64,000 bases of DNA, taken from positions 374,202,919 through 374,266,918 of the forward strand of contig CM077643.1 in NCBI GenBank assembly GCA_039707465.1, read 5' to 3'. The translations under genes were made by a program, and so were the position numbers. Shown in pieces: positions 20,461 to 28,985 of the stretch (positions are counted from its first letter, which is position 1; each line of letters begins with the position of its first letter). The DNA is from Rhabdophis nuchalis (taxonomy: Eukaryota > Chordata > Lepidosauria > Squamata > Natricidae). The notes beneath the pieces are model-generated. The model did not search any database. It saw only the letters and a program-made list of their open reading frames with translations, and was not told where the DNA came from.

Positions 20461-22165
20461 AGGAGATTGAGAATGTGTTGATAGAAGAAGGAGCAGAAGA
20501 AGGAGAATGGGTTGATAGAAGCCAAGCTACCCTCCATCGAGAGTGGTCCAGTCGGACTGTCAACGCATCTTTGAGTGAGGGGTCCTTGCCTACCACCTTG
20601 AAAGAGGCGGTAGTAAGGCCCCTCCTCAAGAAGCCGTCCCTGGACCCAGCATTATTAGAGAACTTCCATCCAGTCTCCAACCTTCACTTTTTAGCGAAGG
20701 TTGTTGAGAGTGTGGTGGCTCAACAGTTTCCGTGACACCTGGAGGAAATTGATTATCTAGACCCGCGCCAGTCCGGCTTCCGACCCGGTCACAGCACCAA
20801 GAGGGCATTGGTCGCGTTGGTGGATGATCTCTGGAGGGTACGGGCTAGAGGATATTCCTCTATCCTAGTCCTATTAGACCTCTCAGCGGCTTTTGATACC
20901 ATCGACCATGGTATCCTATTGCATCGGCTGGGGGGGTTGGGGCTGGGAGGCACCGTTTTGCGGTGGTTCTCGTCCTACCTCTCTGGTCGGTCGCAATATG
21001 TGTTGGCAGGGGGGCAGAGGTCGGCCTCGAGGCCCCTCTTATGCGGGGTCCCTCAGGGGTCGGTTCTCTCGCCGCTCTTATTCAACACATATATGAAGCC
21101 GCTGGGTGAGATCATCCGTGGTTTTGGGGTGGGATATCATCTGTACGCTGATGATACTCAGTTGTACATATCCACCCCAGACCACCCCAACGATGCCGTT
21201 GAGGTGATGTCCCGGTGTTTGGAAGCCATACGGATCTGGATGGGTAGTAACAAACTCAAGCTCAACCCGTCCAAGACTGAATGGCTGTTGTTTCTGGCAC
21301 CCCGGTTCAGCCAGATTACTCCAACTCTGGCCATTGGGGGCGAAACATCGGCCCCCGTGGAGAGGGCGCGCAATTTGGGTGTCCTCCTGGATTCCCGGCT
21401 GTCCATGGAAGACCATGTGGCGGCCGTGGCCAGGGGGGCGTTTCATCAGGTACGCCTGATGCGCCAATTGCGCCCCTTACTGGACCGAGCTGCCCTTCGC
21501 ACAGTCACTCAGGCCCTCGTGACATCCCGACTCGACTACTGCAATGCTCTCTACATGGGGCTTCCCTTGAGGTGCCCTCGAAAGCTACAGTTAGTGCAGA
21601 ATGCAGCCGCGCGAGTGATTATGGGAGCCTCTAGATGCTCCCATATAACACCGATCCTGCGCGAGCTGCACTGGCTTCCTGTGGTCTTTCGGGTGCGCTT
21701 CAAGATTTTGACGACCATCTTCAAAGCGCTCCATGGCTCGGGACCTAGTTACATGCGAGACCGTCTCCTGCCCCATACATCCCTTAGACTGATCAACTCC
21801 CACAGAGAGGGCCTTCTCAGGGTGCCGTCGGCTGGACAATGCCGACTGACAACACCCAGGGGAAGGGCCTTCTCTGTGGTGGGCCCCACCCTGTGGAACG
21901 ACCTACCCCCTGAACTCCGTACCATCACCGACCTCCGCCTCTTCCGCCAGTGTTTAAAAACACACCTGTTCCATCAAGCCGGCCTAACATAGCCTCCGCT
22001 GTGACTAGTAATGGGGATTTTAATTGGTTTTAGCGCAGGTTTGAATACTTAATAGCTTTTTAAATTTTGTATTTTGTATTATTTATATGTTATTTTAAAT
22101 TCCTGTGCGCCACCCTGGGTCCTTTTGGAGAAGGGCGGGATATAAATCAAATAAAACTTAAAACT
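20461..22165 (+). mobile_element. L2-like LINE copy B, directly behind copy A
   Basis: It begins immediately after the tail of A with a short GA-rich leader. It then joins a phrase from the linker (CTACCCTCCATCGAGAGTGG) to TGTCAACGCATC, skipping about 190 bases present in A. From there it parallels A through the RT to a stop at 21990-21992 and a 3' UTR ending GGGCGGGATATAAATC. RT motifs LDLSAAFDTIDHGILLHRL, GVPQGSVLSPLLF and YADD are intact. Confidence 0.88.
20475..21992 (+). pseudogene. L2 reverse transcriptase frame of copy B, one TGA
   Basis: The frame carries LLKKPSLDPALLENF, then TGA at 20733-20735 (the same codon as in copy A), then the uninterrupted RT and C-terminal region to about 21992. 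Amino-acid differences from A (for example WIWMGGNKL against RIWMGSNKL) show that the copies are close but not identical. The N-terminal endonuclease is absent. Confidence 0.88.
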
Positions 22166-22169
22166 CAAA

Positions 22170-22327
22170 CTCACAACTTCCTGTTAGGGCCCCATTAAGG
22201 GAGGAGACCTACTGTTTCCCTCTCTGCCTTTTGGCTCATCACCAGAGACCATCTAGACAGAGAACCTTGAAATTACTTTGTGTAATTTTTTTTAGATATG
22301 TGTGTTAGTTTGATCAGCTCATAAAAC

Positions 22328-22370
<43 letters not shown>

Positions 22371-22546
22371 ATTGTTCCACAACACCCTGTTAGGGCCCCA
22401 AATAAGGGAGGAGACATACTGTTTCCTTTGGCTAGCTGATGAGATCTAAAAAGCTCGAAATAGATCTATCCTAGTCTCCCTGGCTTATTTATTGATCAGC
22501 TCAAAAATGTAACACACACACACACACACACACATATATCTATCTA
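22170..22546 (+). repeat. SINE-linked spacer units with two (AC)n runs
   Basis: The spacer phrase CACAA(C)-CTGTTAGGGCCCC begins near 22172 and again at about 22378. Each is preceded by an (AC)n-ATATA-ATTGTT join, and part of the SINE body (GAAATAGATCTATCCTAGTC) lies at 22458-22477. (AC)n runs are at 22327-22358 and 22511-22534. This is the older repeat array into which the L2 pair and the Helitron-like element inserted. Confidence 0.75.
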
Positions 22547-22874
22547 TCTATATAAATAAAAATGTAGAATAGTTTGTACGAATCCACTAATCTCAAAAAC
22601 TACTGAACCGATCTGCCTCAAATTTTGACACAATGTTGACAAGGACTTCCGATAATAAAATAGCTACTCATTTTGTGCCTAGCACACGTGTATTGTGTGG
22701 AAGGTACACACATGTAAAAGGTACCCACTGAATTTTTTTTTACCTCCCTGTAACTCCTCCCACCAACTGTCATTTCCTCAGCCACGTACGGAGGCCTCTT
22801 AGGGCCAAAAAGGCACTGGGATAGCAAACTCCCAGGTGGCCCATAGAGAGAGAGAGAGGAAGAAATACAGTTTA

Positions 22875-23225
22875 ATAAAAAGAAGGACTAAGGGAGACAT
22901 GATAGCAGTCTTCCAATATCTCAGGGGTTGCCAAAAAGAAGAGGGAGTCAAACTATTCTCCAAAGCACCTGACGGCAGAACAAGAAGCAATCAAGGAGAG
23001 AAGCAACTTAGAACTGAGGAGAAATTTCCTGGCAGTGGGAACTATTAACCAGCGGAACAGCGTGCCACCATAAGTTATGGATGCCCCAACACTGGATGTG
23101 TTTTTAAGAAGAGACTGGAAAACCATTTGTCTGACACGGTATAGGGTCTCCTGCTTGAGCAGCGGGGTTGGACTAGATGATCTCCAAGGTCCCTTCCAAC
23201 CGCTATAGTATTATTGTATTATAGT
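22875..23225 (+). mobile_element. CR1 3' end inside the Helitron-like element (first)
   Basis: Plus-strand CR1 C-terminus: RTKGDMIAVFQYLRGC, EEGVKLFSKAPDGRTR, then the 3' UTR GGGGTTGGACTAGATGATCTCC and a (TATT)-like tail. The coding sense is lost after TRSNQGEK. It is preceded by GGAAGAAATACAGTTTAATA, a phrase related to the minisatellite unit downstream. Confidence 0.88.
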
Positions 23226-23264
23226 AGGTAGGTAGATAGGGGAATAGAGACAGGGAGAAATACA

Positions 23265-23552
23265 GTTTAATAAAAGAGGGACTAGGGGAGACAGGATAGC
23301 AGCCTTCCAATATCGCAGGGGTTGCCACAAAGAAGAGGGAGTCAAACTATTCTCCAAAGCACCTGAGGGCAGAACAAGAAGCAATGGGTGGAAACTAATC
23401 AAGGAGAGAAGCAACTTAGAACTGAGGAGAAATTTCCTGACAGTTAGAACAATTAATCAGTGGAACAGCTTGCCTCCAGAAGTTGTGAATGCCCCAAAAC
23501 TGCAAGTCTTCAAGAAGATGTTGGATAGCCATTTGTCTGAAATGGTATAGGG
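23265..23552 (+). mobile_element. CR1 3' end inside the Helitron-like element (second)
   Basis: A second CR1 3' end in the same orientation, about 390 bases after the first. It is preceded by GGGAGAAATACAGTTTAATA and ends GAAATGGTATAGGG, where a hAT end begins. The shared left junction indicates that one CR1 insertion was duplicated together with its minisatellite flank. Confidence 0.85.
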
Positions 23553-23600
23553 CAGTGATGGCTAACCTTTTTTGGCTCACGTATCAAAAGCAGGGGGAGT
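23553..23600. mobile_element. hAT transposon end fragment
   Basis: CAGTGATGGCTAACC, then TTTTTTGGCTCACGTATCAAAAG, is a common reptile hAT terminus, here truncating the CR1 tail. The other end is not evident. Confidence 0.6.
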
Positions 23601-23654
23601 GCAGGGGCGATGTGCACAGGTGTGCCACATCCATAATGCTATGTGCATGACCTC

Positions 23655-23681
23655 CTGGGTGGGTGGATGGATGGATGGATG

Positions 23682-23727
<46 letters not shown>

Positions 23728-24079
23728 AACACAGTAGGTAGGTAGGTAGGTAGATAGGGTGATAGAGAGAGAGAAATACAGTAGGTAGGTAGGTAGGTAG
23801 GTAGGTGGAGAAAGGAAGAAATATAGTAGGTAGGTAGGTGGATAGATAGGGAGAAATACAGTAGGTAGGTAGGTAGGAAGATAGGGGCATAGATAGAGAG
23901 GGAGAAATACAGTAGATAGGTAGGTAGGTAGGTAGGTAGGTAGGTAGAGGGAGAAAGCAAGAAATACAATAGGTAGGTAAGTAGAGGGATAGAGAGGGAG
24001 AAATACCGTAGGTAGGTAGGTAGGTAGGTAGGTAGGTAGGTAGGTAGGTAGGTAGGTAGGTAGAGGGAGAAAGGAAGAA

Positions 24080-24082
<3 letters not shown>
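23655..24082 (+). repeat. TAGG/GATA compound minisatellite (left part)
   Basis: It consists of (GGAT)n, (GATA)n and then repeated units of the form GGGAGAAATACAGTAGGTAGGTAGG plus GGGATAGATAGAG, irregular at about 40-60 bases. It continues at 26637 on the other side of the L2 insertion. Confidence 0.93.
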
Positions 24083-24152
<70 letters not shown>

Positions 24153-24155
24153 TTA
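24083..24155 (+). repeat. (ATA)n array at the L2 tail
   Basis: About 23 copies of ATA/ATT (complement) directly adjoin the 3' UTR of the minus-strand L2, as expected for an expanded LINE tail. Confidence 0.95.
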
Positions 24156-24473
24156 ATACTTATAAACCGCACCCTCTCCCCACAGGGACTCGGGGCGGTG
24201 CACAGGAAGAATAAAAACAATAACTATATACAACATTTCATATTAAAAATAGATTAAACAGCACCTGTGCTAAAATACCCATTAAAACTAACTAAACTAA
24301 AAATCCCCAATAAACCCAAAAACAGAGGAATAACTATCCCAGGCCGGCCAGGCAGAAGAAATGCGTTTTTAGTTTAAGACGGAAGGAGCGGAGGTCCGTG
24401 GTGGTCCTAATGTCGGGGGGGAGGTCGTTCCAGAGGGCTGGGCCCGCCACAGAGAGAGCCCTTCCCCTGGGTG

Positions 24474-26429
24474 TCACCCGCTGACAAAGTCTAGTGGACG
24501 GCACCCGGAGAAGTCACTCTCTGTGGGAGCGAATCGGCCGTGAGGATGTATGAGGCAGGATCCGATCCCGCAGGTAGCTAGGTCCCGAGCCATGGAGCGC
24601 TTTAAAGATGATAATACCTTGAAGCGCACCCGGAAGACAACAGGCAGCCAGTGCAGCTCGCGCAAGAGCGGTGTTACATGGGTATACCTTGTGGTACCCA
24701 TAATTGCTCGCGCAGCTGCGTTCTGGACTAGCTGAAGTCTCCGGGTGCACCTCAAGGGAAGCCCCATGTAGAGAGAGTTACAATAGTCCAGTCGGGATGT
24801 CACGAGCGCGTGAGTGACTGTGCGAAGGGCGTCCCGATCCAATAGGGGGCGCAATTGGCGAACCAGGCGAACCTGGTAAAACGCCCTCCTGGCCACGGCT
24901 GTCACTTGATCTTCCATGGACAGCCGGGTATCCAGGAGGACACCCAAATTGCGCGCCCCATCCACAGGGGCAAGATGTTCGCCCCCTATGGCCAGCGTTG
25001 GAGTGAGCTGGTTGAAACGGGCAGCCGGAAACCACAGCCACTCGGTCTTGGTCGGGTTGAGCCTGAGTCCGTTACTTCCCATCCAGATCCGCATGGCTTC
25101 CAGGCACTGGCACATCACCGCTACGGCATCATTGGGGTGGTTTGGGGTAGATATATACAGCTGGGTGTCGTCAGCGTAAAGGTGGTACTCTACCCCAAAA
25201 CCACGGATGATCTCACCCAGCGGCTTCATGTATGCATTAAACAGGAGAGGCGAGAGGACCGACCCCTGAGGCACCCTGCATGTGAGGGGTCTCGGGGTCG
25301 ACCTCTGCTCTCCTGCCAACACAAATTGCGATCGGCCAGAGAGGTAGGAGGAGAACCACCGCAAAACGGTGCCTCCCACCCCCAACCCCCCCAGCCGATG
25401 CAATAGGATACCATGGTTGATGGTATCGAAAGCCGCCGAGAGGTCTAATAGGACCAGGATGGAGGAACACCCCCCATCTCTGGCCCTCCAGAGATCATCC
25501 ACCAATGCGACCAATGCCGTCTCGGTGCTATGCCCGGGCCTAAAGCCGGACTGGCGCGGGTCTAGATAATCAACTTCCTCCAGGTGACGGGGAAACTGTT
25601 GTGCCACCACACTCTCAACAACCTTCGCCAAAAAGGGAAGGTTGGAGACTGGACGATAGTTATTTAATAGAGCTGGATCCAAAGAGCGCTTCTTAAGGAG
25701 GGGCCTCACCATCGCTTCTTTTAGGGAAGCAGGCAAGGAACCCTCACTTAAGGATGCGTTGACAACCTCTTGGAGCCAGCCTCGTGTCACCTCCCAGGAT
25801 GCCAGTACAAGCCAGGAGGGACACGGGTCCAATAAACATGTGGTGGCTCGCAGTCGCCCACGTAATCTATCCATATCCTCGGAAGTAACGGAGTCAAACT
25901 CCTCCCAAACAAGATCTGTCTCGTGGCATCCCACTGGGCCATGAACGGGGGCTAACTCGTTCTGTATCTGAGCGATTTTCTCCTGCAGAAAAATCACAAA
26001 TTCCTCTGCTCTACCCTGTAACGGGGCTTCCCGCACCCTCTGTTGAAGGAGGGAGCGGGTCACCCTAAACAGGGTGGCAGGGCGGTTGTCTGCGGATGCT
26101 ATGAGAGTAGCACAATGATGACGTTTGGCTACTCTCAGCGCCACAATGTAAGTCCGTAAATGGGCTCTTACCTGTGTCCGATCAGATTCAGAACGGGAAG
26201 ACCTCCATCTTCCCTCTAGGCATCTCTTGCAGCGTTTCATCACCCGTAGCTCCTCGGTAAACCAAGGAGCCAGGGTGTTTCGGCGCCGCAAGAGAGGCCG
26301 CAAGGGCACGACCCGATCCAAGGCTCCCGTGGTCGCAATATTCCATGCGGCCACGAGGTCCTCCATCGGGGCGCGGGTCAGGGGTACAGGAACTGGCCCA
26401 AGCGCCGTGTGGAACCCATCCGGGTCCAT
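24474..26429 (-). CDS. L2 reverse transcriptase ORF, 651 codons, C-terminus frameshifted
   Basis: This is the longest uninterrupted retroelement frame in the window. Residues 1-240 are a linker with PWFTEELRVMKRCKRC. The RT follows: NNYRPVSNLPFL about 256-267, QSGFRPGHSTETAL about 293-305, LDLSAAFD 328-335, VPQGSVLSPLLF 386-397 and YADD 418-421. Then come the thumb-like C-terminal region with LDYCNSLYMGLPLRC and LRELHWLPVVFRVRFKVL. After this a 2-base loss (near 24615) diverts the frame for the last 30 or so residues. The first ATG shown is probably not the original start, since the endonuclease frame lies just upstream. Enzyme activity is unlikely but the catalytic residues are intact. Confidence 0.9.
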   Translation of the reverse strand: MDPDGFHTALGPVPVPLTRAPMEDLVAAWNIATTGALDRVVPLRPLLRRRNTLAPWFTEELRVMKRCKRCLEGRWRSSRSESDRTQVRAHLRTYIVALRVAKRHHCATLIASADNRPATLFRVTRSLLQQRVREAPLQGRAEEFVIFLQEKIAQIQNELAPVHGPVGCHETDLVWEEFDSVTSEDMDRLRGRLRATTCLLDPCPSWLVLASWEVTRGWLQEVVNASLSEGSLPASLKEAMVRPLLKKRSLDPALLNNYRPVSNLPFLAKVVESVVAQQFPRHLEEVDYLDPRQSGFRPGHSTETALVALVDDLWRARDGGCSSILVLLDLSAAFDTINHGILLHRLGGLGVGGTVLRWFSSYLSGRSQFVLAGEQRSTPRPLTCRVPQGSVLSPLLFNAYMKPLGEIIRGFGVEYHLYADDTQLYISTPNHPNDAVAVMCQCLEAMRIWMGSNGLRLNPTKTEWLWFPAARFNQLTPTLAIGGEHLAPVDGARNLGVLLDTRLSMEDQVTAVARRAFYQVRLVRQLRPLLDRDALRTVTHALVTSRLDYCNSLYMGLPLRCTRRLQLVQNAAARAIMGTTRYTHVTPLLRELHWLPVVFRVRFKVLSSLKRSMARDLATCGIGSCLIHPHGRFAPTESDFSGCRPLDFVSG

Positions 26430-26636
26430 CAGGGCCTGGGGCGGAACCAGATTGGTAACTCAGGTTCCGCCTCCCCACGGAGGGGAGCAGCGGTCGGAAA
26501 GTCGAACTGGAGAAGTGAGTGGTCTGACCACGACAAGGGTGTGATGACTATATCCCCTATACCCAGATCACTCTTCCATTGGCCTGAGACAAAGATGAGA
26601 TCCGGTGTATGTCCACCCTCGTGAGTGGGGCCTTAT

Positions 26637-27270
26637 AGTAGGTAGGTAGGTAGGTGGATAGATAGGGAGAAATACAGTAGGTAGGTAGGTAGGGGGATAG
26701 ATAGGGAGAAATAGAGTAGGTAGGTAGGTAGAGGGATAGATAGAGAGGGAGAAATACAGTAGGTAGGTAGGTAGGCAGGTAGGTAGAGGGAGAAAGGAAG
26801 AAATATAGTAGGTAGGTAGTTAGGGGGATAGATAGATAGGGAGAAATACAGTAGGTAGGTAGGTAGGTAGGTGGATAGATAAATAGAGAGAAATATAGTA
26901 GGTAGGCAGGTAGGTAGGTAGGGGGATAGATAGAGAGGGAGAAATACAGTAGGTAGGTAGGTAGGTAGAAGTAGAAAGCAAGAAATGCAATAGGTAGGTA
27001 AGTAGTGGGATAGACAGGGAGGGAGAAATACCGTAGGTAGGTAGGTAGGTGTATAGATAGATAGCGAGAAATACAGTAGGTAGGTAGATAGGTAGAGGAA
27101 TAGAGAAAGAGGGAGAAATACAGTAGGTAGGTAGGTAGAGGGATAGAGAGGGGGAAATACAGTAGGTAGGTAGGTAGATAGAGGGAGAAAGAAAGAAATA
27201 CAGTAGGTAGGTAGGTAGAGGGATAGATAGATAGAGAGGGAGAAATACAGTAGGTAGGTAGGTTGTGGGT
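26637..27270 (+). repeat. TAGG/GATA compound minisatellite (right part)
   Basis: Continuation of the array at 23655-24082, with units of GGGAGAAATACAGTAGGTAGGTAGGTAG plus GGGATAGATAG spaced roughly 40-60 bases. Minus-strand frames rich in Tyr-Leu-Pro-Thr are artefacts of the repeat. Confidence 0.93.
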
Positions 27271-27363
27271 TATATGGTGGTTGTGTGTATGTGTGTCTAC
27301 ACACAGATTGGATGGCCATTTAACCAGACTGGGCCACAGCAACGCGTGGCCGGGTATGGCTAG

Positions 27364-27640
27364 TATTATATAAAATTGTTCCACAACACCCTGTTAGGGC
27401 CCCAATTAAGGGAAGAAGCAATCTGCTTACCTTTTCTGCCTTTCGGCTCATCACCAGAGACCATCTAGACAGAAAGCCATGAGTTCCGTTGTGTGATTTT
27501 TTAAATATGTGTGTTAGTTTTATGAGCTGATCAATAAATAAATCAGGGAGACTAGTATAGATCTATTTCGAGGTTTTTAGCTCTCATCAACTAGCCATAC
27601 CCTTTCTGGGATTTGAATTGGGATTATATATGTAAATATA
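27364..27640 (-). mobile_element. Spacer unit plus SINE in reverse orientation
   Basis: ATTGTTCCACAACACC and CTGTTAGGGCCCC (27376-27404) resume the array spacer. CTCATCACCAGAGACCATCT follows. From about 27510 the (AC)n-SINE runs in reverse (GATCAATAAATAAATCAGGG, AGATCTATTTCGAG, CTGGGATTTGAATTG). The SINE therefore faces the copies at 17005 and 22430, giving the array an inverted arrangement. Confidence 0.72.
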
Positions 27641-28257
27641 AATGGTCCAGAAGCAAAACTTAGATGCTTTGAACCTTCCACCATTTTTCTTTCTTCATGG
27701 AGACTCATGGCTAGATCATATTGTCCATTTATGCAAGCTGGGTAAAAACCTCAGCTAATAAACTGTGCTGTTGAGTTTTATGGCTACTTTTCTTTTGTCA
27801 TTTCAATTACCCCAGTTCTTTGTTTCCCTTGATCTGAAACTGCCAACATTTGTTATTCTCTCAGATCTAGGAACCTTAGCATTGTCTCTAGCTCAGTGCT
27901 TCCTCCTCCCCTCTTTGAAATTATTCTATTCTTCTCTTACCCACCTACTGACCCCTATTTTCCCTTTTTATTTTTCATACTTCATTGGGATGATTGCTAT
28001 TTCAGAAGAAGTAATTCACATAAGAATTTTCCACTACAATAATTCCCTGTCATCCTAAGCAAGGAGCGACAAAGGTCCTCTCTATCAGGGATTCTTCTTA
28101 CAAGGTCGGGCCTTGACTCCATTTTCTCAACAGTTCATACATTTGATGCTCCTTTATAAACAGCAAACAAAAAAAACTAGAACACCTTACCTCTATAACA
28201 GGTGCCACCACTTGACTCTTAATATAACTGTGGAAGTAAAAATAGGTGAACTCTTAT
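27641..28257. other. Intergenic DNA, nothing recognised
   Basis: No exon or repeat identified. Confidence 0.4.
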
Positions 28258-28985
28258 TTAGAATAACAGAGTTGGAAGGGACCTTGAAGGTCTTCTAGTC
28301 CAACCCCCTGCTTAGGCAGGAAACCCTACACCACTTCAGACAAATGGTTATACAATCTCTTCTTAAAAACTTCCAGGATTGAAGCATTCACAACTTCTGG
28401 AGGCGAGTTGTTCCACTGATTAATTGCTCTAACTGTCAGGAAATTTCTCGTCAGTTCTAAGTTGCTTCTCTCCTTGATTAGTTTCCACCCATTGCTTCTT
28501 GTTCTATCCTCAGGTGCTTTGGAGAATAGTTTGACTCCCTCTTCTTTGTGCAGCCCCTGAGATATTGGAACACTGCCATCATGTCATCCCTAGTCAGATG
28601 TGGGTTGCTAATCTTTTTACTACCAGTTTGGACATGCTCCTACTTGCGCACAACGCTTCAGCACATGTGCAGAAGCATCCGGGTAGGTGGGCAGAGCCTC
28701 CCACTGCCGCTACTACATATCCGGCTGATCCGGGCCAAAACGGAAACAGCCCACCTCTGCCCCTTGTCCTTCTTTTCATTAAACTAGACATACACAGTTC
28801 CTGCAACCGTTCTTCATATGTTTTAGCCTCCAGTCCCCTAATCATCTTTGTTACTCTTCTTTGCACTCTTTCTAGAGTCTCCACGTCTTTTCTACATCGT
28901 GGCGACCAAAACTGAATGCAGTATTCCAAGTATGGCCTTACCAAGGCATTATAAAGTGGTATTAACACTTCACATGATTACTCTT
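28258..28985 (-). mobile_element. CR1 LINE 3' end (minus strand) with MITE inside
   Basis: Complement of the CR1 3' UTR (AACAGAGTTGGAAGGGACC, CTAGTCCAACCCCCTGC) and C-terminal codons. At about 28600-28767 a MITE interrupts. CR1 then continues (TTCATTAAACTAGACATAC through AATGCAGTATTCCAAGTATG), encoding [18 protein letters not shown] on the minus strand. Confidence 0.9.
28600..28767. mobile_element. hAT-type MITE nested in CR1
   Basis: It starts CAGATGTGGGTTGC and ends AACAGCCCACCTCTG. The flanks CCCTAGT and CCCTTGT are weakly matching remnants of the 8-bp duplication, and CR1 consensus sequence rejoins across it. The body is shared with the MITEs at 11231 and 39416. Confidence 0.72.

Larger units (their letters stand above)
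24083..26636 (-). mobile_element. L2-like LINE copy C (minus strand)
   Basis: The tail and 3' UTR are on the left (complement of CTGTGCACCGCCCCGAGTCC), and the 5' end is at about 26636. It includes the endonuclease C-terminus (HTPDLIFVSGQW, SWSDHSLLQFDF), a linker, a complete RT and the C-terminal region. It splits the TAGG minisatellite. A one-base loss (CCCCAGGCCCTGATGG against CCCCAGGCTCCTGATGG in copy A) puts a stop between endonuclease and RT. Confidence 0.92.
22547..27363 (+). mobile_element. Helitron-like element, 4.8 kb, non-autonomous
   Basis: The left end reads A|TCTATATAAATAAAAATG (start 22547). The right end has a GC hairpin, GGCCAC-AGCAACGC-GTGGCC at about 27332-27351, then ten bases later CTAG (27360-27363) followed by T. 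TC start, 3' hairpin, CTRR end and insertion between A and T are the diagnostic Helitron features. No target duplication is expected or seen. The flanks rejoin a known repeat: (AC)nATATA on the left and TATTATATAAAATTGTTCCAC on the right match the intact (AC)n-ATATATATAATTGTTCCAC at 22330-22380. There is no Rep/helicase frame, and most of the interior is other repeats. Confidence 0.72.

Noticed and set aside
23655..27270. CRISPR-like spaced repeats
   Set aside because: The units are degenerate microsatellite mosaics in a vertebrate genome, with no constant repeat and unique spacers.
23577..27384. Minus-strand Tyr-Leu-Pro-Thr-rich frames up to 275 codons
   Set aside because: They are translations of the TAGG/GATA minisatellite.
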